Notes under the pieces: model-generated
What the model was told of the DNA's origin: nothing
The model's input: the letters and a program-made list of their open reading frames with translations, nothing else
Databases searched by the model: none
Assembly: GCA_964419255.1 (NCBI GenBank)
Contig: CAYQOU010000096.1
Span: forward strand, 1 to 10,564
DNA from: CAZPHU01 sp964419255
GTDB lineage: Bacteria > Fibrobacterota > Chitinivibrionia > Chitinivibrionales > CAYFVL01
Direction of reading: 5' to 3'
Length of the DNA: 10,564 nucleotides
Part shown: piece by piece, positions 1-6,484 of the stretch
How the letters are laid out: every line of letters starts with the position of its first letter
How positions within the stretch are numbered: the stretch's first letter is position 1
Program-made: the position numbers and the translations under genes

Positions 1-1907
1 GCGACATTGGACGGTGATACGACATCTCCCACAACATATACGTTTTCAAAAGCTTCCTGCCACTGAGCTGCTTCCTCTTTGAGGGGCGACATACCCATCG
101 ATAGAACGACCGCGTCTGAAGCCAATGTTTTCTTTTCTTTCGATTCAACCTGTTCAACCTCGACACCGTCCTTTTTGATGGCTGAGACTTTGAATCGGGT
201 ATGAATCTCGACATCTGAATTTTCCTGTAAACTCTTCAGCAAAACAGCTCTGCTTATAGCATTTTCGTTTATCGCAAGCTCCGGAAGCATCTCTACTATG
301 TTGACGGTGCATCCGTTTTGAGCCAACAGCTGCGCGGTTTCACATCCCGAGGAGCCGCCGCCGATCACCGTGACCGTTGATCCTTTTTTTATCGTATCAG
401 GCTTGTTCAGAATGTCAATAGCGGTAAAGACATGATCCTGATTCGTGCCGTCGATACTCTTTGGGACAATTGCTTTGGCACCTATGGCCAGAATGACCGC
501 ATACGGATCGATATCGCTTTTTATCCGGCCCGGCTCGGCTCTTGTGTTGGTTTTGATTTCAACACCGCAGCTGTTGAGGTTTTGGATCAGCGAATCATTA
601 TACCACCGGATCGGAGCCTTGCCGGGAGGTTGACATCCGGGGACAAGTTCTCCACCCGGCTGGTCTCGCTGCTCATAGACCACCGGCTCGAATTCCCGCT
701 GCTTGAGAACGCGCGCCGCTTCCATTCCCGCCGGCCCGGCGCCGATCACCGCAACCCTGCGTCCCTGTCCATCCCTGGGCGGGGACGGGAACTCCAGTTC
801 ACGACCACATCGTGCGTTGACCGCACACTGTATTCGCTTGAAAGTAAAAATGGTATCCAGACAGTGCATGCAGCCTATGCAGGAGGTGATTGTGTTTTCG
901 CTGCCCGATTTGGCTTTGTTCGCCCATTGAGGATCGCAGAGAAGCGCTCTGCCGATTGCAATGAAATCGGCTTTGTTCTCCCGAAGGATTTTTTCTGCGG
1001 CTTCGGGCCGTTTTATCGCACCGACTGCCATCACCGGGATGGTCACCTCCTTTTTGATCTCTTCGGCGAGATAGCTTCGCCACCCCTCCTCGAACATCAC
1101 CGGCTCTATTACCGTGGCCATACTTTCGTAGGTTCCGCTGCTGACGTTCAGCGCATCCGCTCCTGCCTGCTCCAGAGCCTTTGCAATCTTTTTGCCCTGG
1201 TCAAAATCGATCCCATGTCCGGTGAATTCATCGGCGCTGAACCGTACACAAACCGGAAACTCCTTACCGCAGCTTTTCTTTATGCCCTGGATTATCTCAG
1301 TTACAAATCGCATTCTGTTTTCGAAACTGCCGCCATATTCATCGGATCTCTGATTGGTATACGGACTGAGAAATTCGTTTATCAGATACCCGTGGGCGCC
1401 ATGAAGTTCCACGCCGTCGACTCCCGCCATCTGTGCCCGTTGAGCGGCGCCGATAAATTTCTGGACCAGATCCTTAACCTCTGCATGGGTCAGCTCACGG
1501 GGCTGCTCCCCGACAGCCTGATTCATGACCGGGCTTGGAGCAACGATCGGCTTACCGCCTGTCAATATCGAATTGGACTGGTTACCCGCGTGGTGAAGCT
1601 GCAGAAAAATTTTGGCCCCGTACTTTTGGACCGAGCTTGCCAGTCTGCTGAATCCAGGAATAAAACTGTTGTCATCCAGGCGAAGTTGGCAGGTGGTGGC
1701 TTTACCCAGCTCGGGTTCCACACAGACAATCTCAGTTATGATCAGACCCGTTCCACCCGCCGCCCGCTCCGTATAGTAGGCGATGAGGTGATCGGTCATT
1801 TCACCGTTTGGCCCCGCTTGAACCGTTCCCATGGGCGGCATGACAATTCTGTTTTTAAGGGATAGGGAGCCGATCGATCCAGGCTCGAAAAGATGGTCAA
1901 ACTTCAT
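1..1907 (-). CDS. NADH:flavin oxidoreductase, 2,4-dienoyl-CoA reductase/enoate reductase type (C-terminus cut by window edge)
   Basis: The minus strand reads without a stop from an ATG at 1907 to the window edge (635 codons); FadH-type enzymes have about 640-680 residues, so only the extreme C-terminus is missing. An AAAGGAG ribosome site lies at 1914-1920, 6 nt before the start. Residues 1-335 form an Old Yellow Enzyme FMN barrel (QLHHAGN at 103-109; HGAHGYL at 169-175, with H169, H172 and Y174 in the substrate/proton-donor positions; then the family block NEFLSP...YGGS). Cys343, 346, 349 and 361 form a 4Fe-4S motif. An FAD Rossmann motif (VIGAGPAG, 387-394), an NADH Rossmann motif (VIGGGSSG, 514-521) and a terminal VVGD follow. 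The family passes electrons NADH-FAD-FeS-FMN to reduce an activated C=C bond in the cytoplasm. The substrate cannot be told: dienoyl-CoA, enoate or bile-acid enone are all possible. It is divergent from the antiporter gene. Confidence 0.93.
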   Translation of the reverse strand, partial: MKFDHLFEPGSIGSLSLKNRIVMPPMGTVQAGPNGEMTDHLIAYYTERAAGGTGLIITEIVCVEPELGKATTCQLRLDDNSFIPGFSRLASSVQKYGAKIFLQLHHAGNQSNSILTGGKPIVAPSPVMNQAVGEQPRELTHAEVKDLVQKFIGAAQRAQMAGVDGVELHGAHGYLINEFLSPYTNQRSDEYGGSFENRMRFVTEIIQGIKKSCGKEFPVCVRFSADEFTGHGIDFDQGKKIAKALEQAGADALNVSSGTYESMATVIEPVMFEEGWRSYLAEEIKKEVTIPVMAVGAIKRPEAAEKILRENKADFIAIGRALLCDPQWANKAKSGSENTITSCIGCMHCLDTIFTFKRIQCAVNARCGRELEFPSPPRDGQGRRVAVIGAGPAGMEAARVLKQREFEPVVYEQRDQPGGELVPGCQPPGKAPIRWYNDSLIQNLNSCGVEIKTNTRAEPGRIKSDIDPYAVILAIGAKAIVPKSIDGTNQDHVFTAIDILNKPDTIKKGSTVTVIGGGSSGCETAQLLAQNGCTVNIVEMLPELAINENAISRAVLLKSLQENSDVEIHTRFKVSAIKKDGVEVEQVESKEKKTLASDAVVLSMGMSPLKEEAAQWQEAFENVYVVGDVVSPSNV

Positions 1908-2052
1908 GAAGAACTCCTTTGGGTTTATATTAAGCATTTGATGCAGAACCGGCTTATGCTGAGGGGGAAGACGCAATAATTGTGCCTCCGATGATAGAAA
2001 CGATATGAGAATCGAAGGATCAGGGTGGCATGTTTGTTGCGTTTGTGTTTAG

Positions 2053-2074
2053 CCCTTTAATCGGCGATAAAGGG
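2053..2074 (+). promoter_or_regulatory. Hairpin sequestering the antiporter ribosome binding site
   Basis: CCCTTTA (2053-2059) and TAAAGGG (2068-2074) are perfect complements separated by an 8-nt loop. The 3' arm contains AAAGGG, the only good Shine-Dalgarno candidate for the downstream gene, 7 nt before the ATG at 2082. If folded in the mRNA, this 7-bp stem would hide the ribosome site. The pairing is seen directly; a regulatory role is inference. Confidence 0.4.
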
Positions 2075-2081
2075 TATGTGC

Positions 2082-3281
2082 ATGGAAGAGCTAGAGCTTT
2101 CTCAACTGATTTTTCTCGGACTAATAATGTCGGTTGGATTTGTAGCAGGCTCTCTGGGCGAGCGGCTGGGATTGCCGCGTGTCGCCGCATATGTTATCGT
2201 TGGGGTGATATTTTCCCACGATCTCCTCGGCTATCTTCTGCCCGCCTCCCGTGGCGTATGGTCGGAGGCTCTTACCGATGTTGCACTGGGAATCATTGCC
2301 TTTTTAGTCGGGGCGGAGCTTGAGCTGGGCTGGCTGCGTGAACGGGGAAAATGTATTGTGCTGGGGGTTCTCGGGCAATCGATCTCCACGGTTTTAATCG
2401 TCTGGGCAGGCATGTGGGCATTCTCGCATCTGTCCGATTCCGTGGCGCTGGATGCGGGGAGTGCAATGGTGATCGCGGCAATATCTTCGGCTACCGCCCC
2501 CGCAGCGGTCATTGCAGTCATCGACGAATATAAGGCTCGGGGACCGCTGACCTCCACACTGCTTTCCATAGTGGCTATCGATGATGCGCTGGCGATAGTC
2601 TACTTCACCCTGGCAATGAGTTTCGTCGCAGGTGGTGGGCAGGTAAATCCCTATATGTCGGCGGGCTGGGAAATAATCGGTTCGCTTGTGGTGGGAATGA
2701 TTCTGGGGTGGATCTTGGGGCTCTTGGGCAAAAAAATTCACCTGGATGATTTCCGTCTTCCGGTAGTGATCGGTTTTATTCTGCTGACGCTTGGCATTGC
2801 ATCAACCAATGGCTTTTCTCTTCTCCTCTCATGCATGACGCTTGGATTCGTCTCAAAAATTATCGCCGGAGATAAAACGGAGCGATGGCTCATGCCCATG
2901 AACCACATTCGGGAGACTATCTTTGTGATTTTCTTTACCCTGGCCGGTGCGCATTTTCAGGTGGATGTCTTTATAGGATCATCGCTTTTGATTGCCACCT
3001 ATATCGCACTCAGGACTATCGGAAAAGTTTCCGGGGCGTATGCCGGTACAAAAATCGGGGGTGCTCCGCCTCAAGTGTACAAGTACAGCGGCCTGGGGCT
3101 GCTGTCTCAGGCCGGTGTTGCCATCGGGCTGGCCCTCATCGCGACATCGGAGGATCACCTCGGACAAACAGGTCCCGTGCTGTTGAACATGATACTCGGA
3201 TCAACCATGTTTTTCGAATTGACCGCCCCGATCATCACAAAGAAAGTGCTGGAGAAGGCGGGAGAGACTCACGCCGCTTAG
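2082..3281 (+). CDS. CPA2-family cation/proton antiporter (Na+/H+ or K+/H+ exchanger, KefB/NapA-like)
   Basis: This is an integral inner-membrane protein with about 11-12 hydrophobic segments and no large soluble domain, 399 residues from ATG 2082. An in-frame ATG at 2076 would give 401, but it lies 1 nt after the AAAGGG site, whereas 2082 sits at normal spacing, so I chose 2082. Family marks (numbered from 2082): the early GxLGERLGLP...YVIVG block, a SATAPAAV stretch near 136-143, and SIVAIDDAL with the paired Asp167-Asp168 that in NapA/NhaA-like exchangers bind the ion and protons. A late ALRTIGK places Arg311 and Lys315 in the helix where CPA2 members carry a conserved basic residue. The C-terminal half of KefB (TrkA-N) is absent, so this is a bare exchanger. 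It probably exchanges Na+ or K+ for protons for pH/salt homeostasis; the ion specificity cannot be read. It is monocistronic, with convergent ligA downstream. Confidence 0.88.
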   Translation: MEELELSQLIFLGLIMSVGFVAGSLGERLGLPRVAAYVIVGVIFSHDLLGYLLPASRGVWSEALTDVALGIIAFLVGAELELGWLRERGKCIVLGVLGQSISTVLIVWAGMWAFSHLSDSVALDAGSAMVIAAISSATAPAAVIAVIDEYKARGPLTSTLLSIVAIDDALAIVYFTLAMSFVAGGGQVNPYMSAGWEIIGSLVVGMILGWILGLLGKKIHLDDFRLPVVIGFILLTLGIASTNGFSLLLSCMTLGFVSKIIAGDKTERWLMPMNHIRETIFVIFFTLAGAHFQVDVFIGSSLLIATYIALRTIGKVSGAYAGTKIGGAPPQVYKYSGLGLLSQAGVAIGLALIATSEDHLGQTGPVLLNMILGSTMFFELTAPIITKKVLEKAGETHAA

Positions 3282-3301
3282 GATGAATAAGGATTACGAA
3301 A

Positions 3302-3320
3302 GGCCCCCTGGCCCCCCTTA
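3302..3320. repeat. Short C-rich tandem (GGCCCCCT / GGCCCCCC)
   Basis: Two adjacent near-identical octamers, GGCCCCCT and GGCCCCCC, are followed by TTA 20 nt after the antiporter stop. This resembles the C-rich ends of the larger repeats just downstream and may be a fragment of the same repeat family. It has no coding potential. Confidence 0.35.
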
Positions 3321-3357
3321 ACAATGCTGTTGTATTATGGTTGACATGAGATAGATA

Positions 3358-3403
3358 CACCCCTTCCAAACCTTCTCCCGCTGAAGCGGGATAAGGGAAA
3401 GGC
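3358..3403 (+). repeat. Interspersed-type C-rich repeat, copy 1
   Basis: A 46-nt unit beginning CACCCCTTCC, with an internal mini-hairpin CCCGC-TGAA-GCGGG and the tail ATAAGGG. It is about 80% identical to the reverse complement of 3421-3466. Short C-rich units with an internal CCCGC/GCGGG hairpin that recur between genes are common in many bacterial genomes; whether this one is multi-copy cannot be seen here. Confidence 0.7.
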
Positions 3404-3420
3404 TTTAACGCGTTGGTTTT

Positions 3421-3466
3421 GCTCCTCCCCCTTATCCCGCATGCGGGAGGAGGCTGGGAGGGGGTG
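3421..3466 (-). repeat. Interspersed-type C-rich repeat, copy 2 (inverted)
   Basis: Read on the minus strand it begins CACCCCCTCCCAGCC, has the mini-hairpin CCCGC-AT-GCGGG and ends ATAAGGGGG. It differs from copy 1 by scattered substitutions and a 2-nt shorter loop. Together the copies form a long imperfect inverted repeat with a 17-nt spacer. Confidence 0.7.
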
Positions 3467-3480
3467 CTTTTGTGGACCGA

Positions 3481-5475
3481 CTACTCCTTTTCTTCCAGAA
3501 GTTCTTCAAACTCCCGCTCGTTGAGAACCGATATGCCCAGCGTGTTTGCCTTTTCGAGTTTCGAACCCGGATCGGCTCCCGCGACGACATAATCGGTTTT
3601 TTTACTCACCGATGATGTCACTTTCCCGCCCCGCTTTTCGATCTGCCCGGCAGCTTCGGCGCGGGTGAATCTCTCCAGGGTACCGGTGAGAACAAACGTC
3701 TTTCCCGAAAGCGGCTGTTCGCCCTGCGGCTCCCTGAAAATGCCCTTGCTGTTTACACCACGATCGATCAGGCGATTGATTAGATGCTGATTTTCCTGCC
3801 TGTCAAAGTAGGCCCGGATGCTTTGTGCCATAACCGAGCCGATACCATCTATTTCCTCCAGCTCCTCCAGAGGCTTTGTATAGAGGTCCCGTACATCGGT
3901 AACGGATTGGGCCAGAAGTTTGGCGGCTGTTGCGCCGACCATACGAATGCCCAGCCCGTGAAGAAGGCGGTCGAGTGGATTATGACGGGACTTGTCGATA
4001 GCGGAGACGATATTGTCGGCTGACTTTTCTCCCATCCGCTCCAGCCCGGCCAGCTGCCCGCGTGTAAGGACGTATAAATCCGACGGATCATGTATCATCT
4101 CCCGGTCAAGAAGCTGTTGCAGCAGCGATGGGCCAAGTCCGTCGATATTCATTGCGGAGCGGCTTACAAAATGATTGAGTGCCGCAAACTGCTGCGCCGG
4201 GCACGCCGTGTTGATACATCGCAGAGCAACCTCTCCCTCCATATGCACGGCATCAGATCCGCAGGAAGGGCACTTTTTGGGTGGATCAAACGGCTTTGAG
4301 TCGGTTGGGCGTTTATCTTTCTGCACGTTAACCACTTTGGGTATTATCTCTCCGCCCTTTTCGATCTCAACCGTGTCGTGCGGACGGACATCCAGCCGTT
4401 TAATCTCGTCGTAATTGTGGAGAGTCGCATTCTGTATAGTTGTTCCGGCAAGTAAAACCGGCTCCAGACGGGCAACCGGAGTAATCACACCGGTACGCCC
4501 GACGTTTGCCTCTATGGCATTGACCCTTGTGACGGCGCGGTCGGGTGGGTACTTATAGGCAATAACCCAGCGCGGTGCCTTGGCCGTAGCCCCCAGCTCG
4601 GATTGGTACCTGAACTCGTTTACTTTCACCACAATGCCGTCAACCGGATAATCCAGGGTCCTGCGCCTGCTCTCATATTTTTCACAAAACTCGATAATCT
4701 CATCCACCGTATGAAGGACACGTGAATGCTCCACGGTCGGTAAACCAAGTTTTCGGAGAAACTGCAGGTTGCCGTGATGGGTGCTCTGGTGTTCCGTTGA
4801 TATGACGAAGTACCCACCGAAACTCAGCCGGCGACGTGCAACTTCCCTGGGATCGAGAAGCTTAACCGTCCCTGCGGTGGTGTTTCGGGGATTTTGCATC
4901 GGCTTTTTCCCATCTTCCATAAGCTGCTCGTTGAGACGCTGGAAGTTTTCATATGTCATGAAAATTTCACCCCGAATCTCCAGTGGTCCTTTGTAGGAAA
5001 GGTGAAGCGGTATGGAGCGGATCGTGCGGACATTGGGGGTGATATCATCCCCGGTCACACCATCACCTCGGGTGACCCCGCGCACAAGCGCACCATCCTG
5101 ATAGTGAATGGCCGCCGCAATCCCGTCGATCTTAAGCTCGCAGGTAAAGGAGATATTATCGTGCCCGATCTGTTTTTTGGAGCGCTTCACCCACTCGGCG
5201 ATCTCCTTCTCCGAATAGGTGTTATCGATACTCATCATCGGCTCGGCATGGCGGTATTTGGGAAACTCCCTGGTCAGGTCACTTCCCACCCTCCTGGTCG
5301 GTGAATCTTCGGTGGCAAACTCGGGATGTTTCTTCTCCAGCTCCACCAGCTCCCGATACAGGGCATCGTACTGCTCATCCGAAACCAGCGACTCTCCCCT
5401 GCCGTAATAGGCGGCATCATAGGTGCGAATCTGTCGCCGAAGCTCATCCATGTGTTGTTGTGTATTGGCGGTCAT
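3481..5475 (-). CDS. ligA: NAD-dependent DNA ligase LigA
   Basis: This enzyme seals single-strand nicks in DNA during replication and repair, using NAD+ to adenylate itself. The 664 residues match the family length (about 670). Domains in order: Ia (1-70, with the YDAAYY and SDEQYDALY NMN-binding region); the adenylation domain with catalytic Lys115 in CELKIDG, then GDGVTGDD, RGE at 168-170 and DGIVVK at 279-284; the OB fold (EANVGRTG, then PVARLEPV and ATLHNYD); a zinc finger with Cys402, 405, 420 and 425; helix-hairpin-helix repeats (around 445-560, e.g. IDGLG and IDGIGSVMA); and a C-terminal BRCT domain (about 588-664, SGKTFVLTGTL). All key residues are present, so it should be active. The ATG at 5475 has AGGA about 10 nt upstream. 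It is a single gene with no co-directional neighbour close by. Confidence 0.98.
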   Translation of the reverse strand: MTANTQQHMDELRRQIRTYDAAYYGRGESLVSDEQYDALYRELVELEKKHPEFATEDSPTRRVGSDLTREFPKYRHAEPMMSIDNTYSEKEIAEWVKRSKKQIGHDNISFTCELKIDGIAAAIHYQDGALVRGVTRGDGVTGDDITPNVRTIRSIPLHLSYKGPLEIRGEIFMTYENFQRLNEQLMEDGKKPMQNPRNTTAGTVKLLDPREVARRRLSFGGYFVISTEHQSTHHGNLQFLRKLGLPTVEHSRVLHTVDEIIEFCEKYESRRRTLDYPVDGIVVKVNEFRYQSELGATAKAPRWVIAYKYPPDRAVTRVNAIEANVGRTGVITPVARLEPVLLAGTTIQNATLHNYDEIKRLDVRPHDTVEIEKGGEIIPKVVNVQKDKRPTDSKPFDPPKKCPSCGSDAVHMEGEVALRCINTACPAQQFAALNHFVSRSAMNIDGLGPSLLQQLLDREMIHDPSDLYVLTRGQLAGLERMGEKSADNIVSAIDKSRHNPLDRLLHGLGIRMVGATAAKLLAQSVTDVRDLYTKPLEELEEIDGIGSVMAQSIRAYFDRQENQHLINRLIDRGVNSKGIFREPQGEQPLSGKTFVLTGTLERFTRAEAAGQIEKRGGKVTSSVSKKTDYVVAGADPGSKLEKANTLGISVLNEREFEELLEEKE

Positions 5476-5694
5476 ACTCTGTCAATCCTATTTTGGGCTG
5501 CGTACCGGCTCAATCTGTTCGACTATTAAGTTTTTAATCCACAATCGATATCTACGCACTAAGCCTGTGTGGGTAAGCGGTGCGAATATCAAACCGAAAG
5601 GGGATATGTTCAAAAGATAGAAGCCGACATAGAAAGAAAAAGCTCGTCGGCTGCACAGGTTAGACAATATATATTATCCATTCTGAGGGATAAA

Positions 5695-5865
5695 ATGCAG
5701 CATCCCATACCGAATCCGCACGATGGATTCTTCAAAGAATCTCTGGGCCGCAAACAAATCGCCCGAAGTTTTATTCGGGAGTACCTGCCAATATCCATAT
5801 CATCACGCATGGATTTGCGAACGCTGGAGATAGTAAAAGATACTCATATAAAGATAAAACGATAA
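5695..5865 (+). pseudogene. N-terminal remnant of an Rpn/YhgA-like recombination-promoting nuclease (PD-(D/E)XK family transposase)
   Basis: The 56-residue product from ATG 5695 (GAGGGA ribosome site at 5685-5690) has the family's N-terminal signature: PHDGFFKES at residues 8-16, an IARSFIREYLP helix at 22-32, and DLRTLEIVKDT at 40-50. Rpn proteins (PF04754-like) usually run to about 290-330 residues, and their Asp...Glu-x-Gln nuclease residues come after this point. Here a stop at 5863-5865 ends the frame and neither other frame restores the family sequence, so the catalytic core is gone. The frame is open upstream to 5569, but that part does not resemble the family. Intact relatives are DNA endonucleases linked to RecA-independent recombination. 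The break falls next to a repeat-rich stretch with an assembly gap, consistent with insertion or deletion there. The family call is from motif memory on a short piece. Confidence 0.65.
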
Positions 5866-5949
5866 ATCTTCGCATGGGGAGTTATTCACAAGTTTAATTG
5901 TGCGAATGGCGATCGTTTCGTTCTGCGTGAGGGGGGACAGAGGGAGGCG

Positions 5950-5999
5950 GCCGAAACGAAGTGAGGCTGACTGTGCCGAAGCGACGAATGAGCCAGTGT
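5950..5999. repeat. Tandem degenerate 25-bp repeat
   Basis: Units at 5950-5974 and 5975-5999 both start GCCGAA, contain CGA and TGAG cores and end in TGT; they align along their whole length with a few mismatches and small shifts. A weaker third copy may follow (GGTGAAATGAGGAGCGG, ending at 6023). The array runs almost to the assembly gap, suggesting that it belongs to a repeated family the assembler could not resolve. Confidence 0.5.
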
Positions 6000-6031
6000 G
6001 TTTGTGGTGAAATGAGGAGCGGAGGTACCGA

Positions 6032-6131
6032 NNNNNNNNNNNNNNNNNNNNNNNNNNNNNNNNNNNNNNNNNNNNNNNNNNNNNNNNNNNNNNNNNNNNN
6101 NNNNNNNNNNNNNNNNNNNNNNNNNNNNNNN
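6032..6131. other. Assembly gap (100 N)
   Basis: Exactly 100 N, the conventional scaffold-gap length, so the true missing length is unknown. Repeats on the left and hairpins on the right suggest a repeat or mobile element was left out. The order and orientation of the two sides rest on scaffolding alone. Confidence 0.97.
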
Positions 6132-6132
6132 G

Positions 6133-6153
6133 CGGCTCACAGGACGTGAGCCG
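6133..6153. repeat. Perfect 8-bp hairpin just after the gap
   Basis: CGGCTCAC (6133-6140), loop AGGAC, GTGAGCCG (6146-6153). It begins one base after the gap, so it may be the end of a longer structure. No U tract follows, so it is not a standard terminator. Confidence 0.55.
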
Positions 6154-6164
6154 TGAACTAACGA

Positions 6165-6187
6165 CCCTCAATTGGTACAATTGGGGG
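6165..6187. repeat. 10-bp hairpin with CAATTG arms
   Basis: CCCTCAATTG (6165-6174), loop GTA, CAATTGGGGG (6178-6187), with one G-T wobble. It lies 11 nt after the previous hairpin. The two could be part of a structured RNA or the end of a mobile element; no family was recognised. Confidence 0.45.
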
Positions 6188-6260
6188 GCACGCCCACAAA
6201 CAACAAGGCCACTACTCCCGCATGTATGGTCGCTATTTTTTGTTTGCAATGTAAATTTTA

Positions 6261-6295
6261 GTCCAATATTTCCATCTTTAATGGAAATATTGGAC
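6261..6295. repeat. Perfect 15-bp inverted repeat upstream of the DUF4143 ATPase
   Basis: GTCCAATATTTCCAT (6261-6275), loop CTTTA, and its exact complement ATGGAAATATTGGAC (6281-6295), followed by CATTTTTG. The arms are AT-rich with GTCC/GGAC ends. It sits 190 bp before the ATPase start. It may be an operator, a weak terminator for a transcript arriving from the gap, or a mobile-element end. Confidence 0.6.
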
Positions 6296-6484
6296 CATTT
6301 TTGCAGGAAAGAGTATATTTTAGTAATTAGCCAGGCTGGTTATCTGAAAAATTCACGCTTTTTGGTATCACTTTGTTCGCACACTCCCAGCTTTCTTTGC
6401 AAGAGTGGATTGGGGAAAGGTTGGGGTCGTTTTTTTGATTATCCAGCTGTGCCCGTTTAGTTTCTTCATTTTCAAGGCTTAGAA

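Larger units (their letters stand above)
3358..3466. terminator. Probable bidirectional terminator from the inverted repeat pair
   Basis: The two inverted 46-nt units would fold into a long GC-rich stem between the convergent antiporter (ends 3281) and ligA (ends 3481), the usual place for a shared terminator. On the plus strand the structure is followed only by CTTTTG, a weak U tract, so intrinsic termination is plausible rather than shown. Confidence 0.4.
5866..6484. other. Gene-poor, repeat-rich intergenic stretch
   Basis: These 619 bp carry no convincing gene. From left to right they hold a bulged hairpin around CACAA (5887-5891) and TTGTG (5898-5902), CGTTTCG/CGAAACG inverted heptamers (5914-5920 and 5952-5958), tandem 25-bp repeats, a 100-N gap, two hairpins (6133-6153, 6165-6187), a perfect 15-bp inverted repeat (6261-6295), and then AT-rich sequence up to the ATPase gene. 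The apparent 104-codon frame at 6146-6460 runs through these hairpins and looks non-coding. Confidence 0.7.

Noticed and set aside
432..1865. A 477-codon open frame on the plus strand.
   Set aside because: It is antisense to the oxidoreductase, whose minus-strand translation carries all family motifs; the plus-strand product matches nothing and is a codon-bias shadow.
5569..5694. Extending the Rpn remnant upstream to an ATG at 5569.
   Set aside because: The added 42 residues do not resemble the family, whose N-terminus normally starts just before the PHD motif; the ATG at 5695 has its own ribosome site.
5950..5999. A CRISPR array.
   Set aside because: The units are directly adjacent with no spacers, degenerate, and no cas gene is present.
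6133..6187. Domain V and end of a group II intron.
   Set aside because: The hairpins lack the domain V catalytic triad and bulge pattern, and no reverse transcriptase is visible; the gap prevents a full test.
6146..6460. A 104-codon plus-strand frame between the gap and the ATPase gene.
   Set aside because: It runs through the perfect inverted repeat, starts inside a hairpin, has no ribosome site and resembles no protein family.
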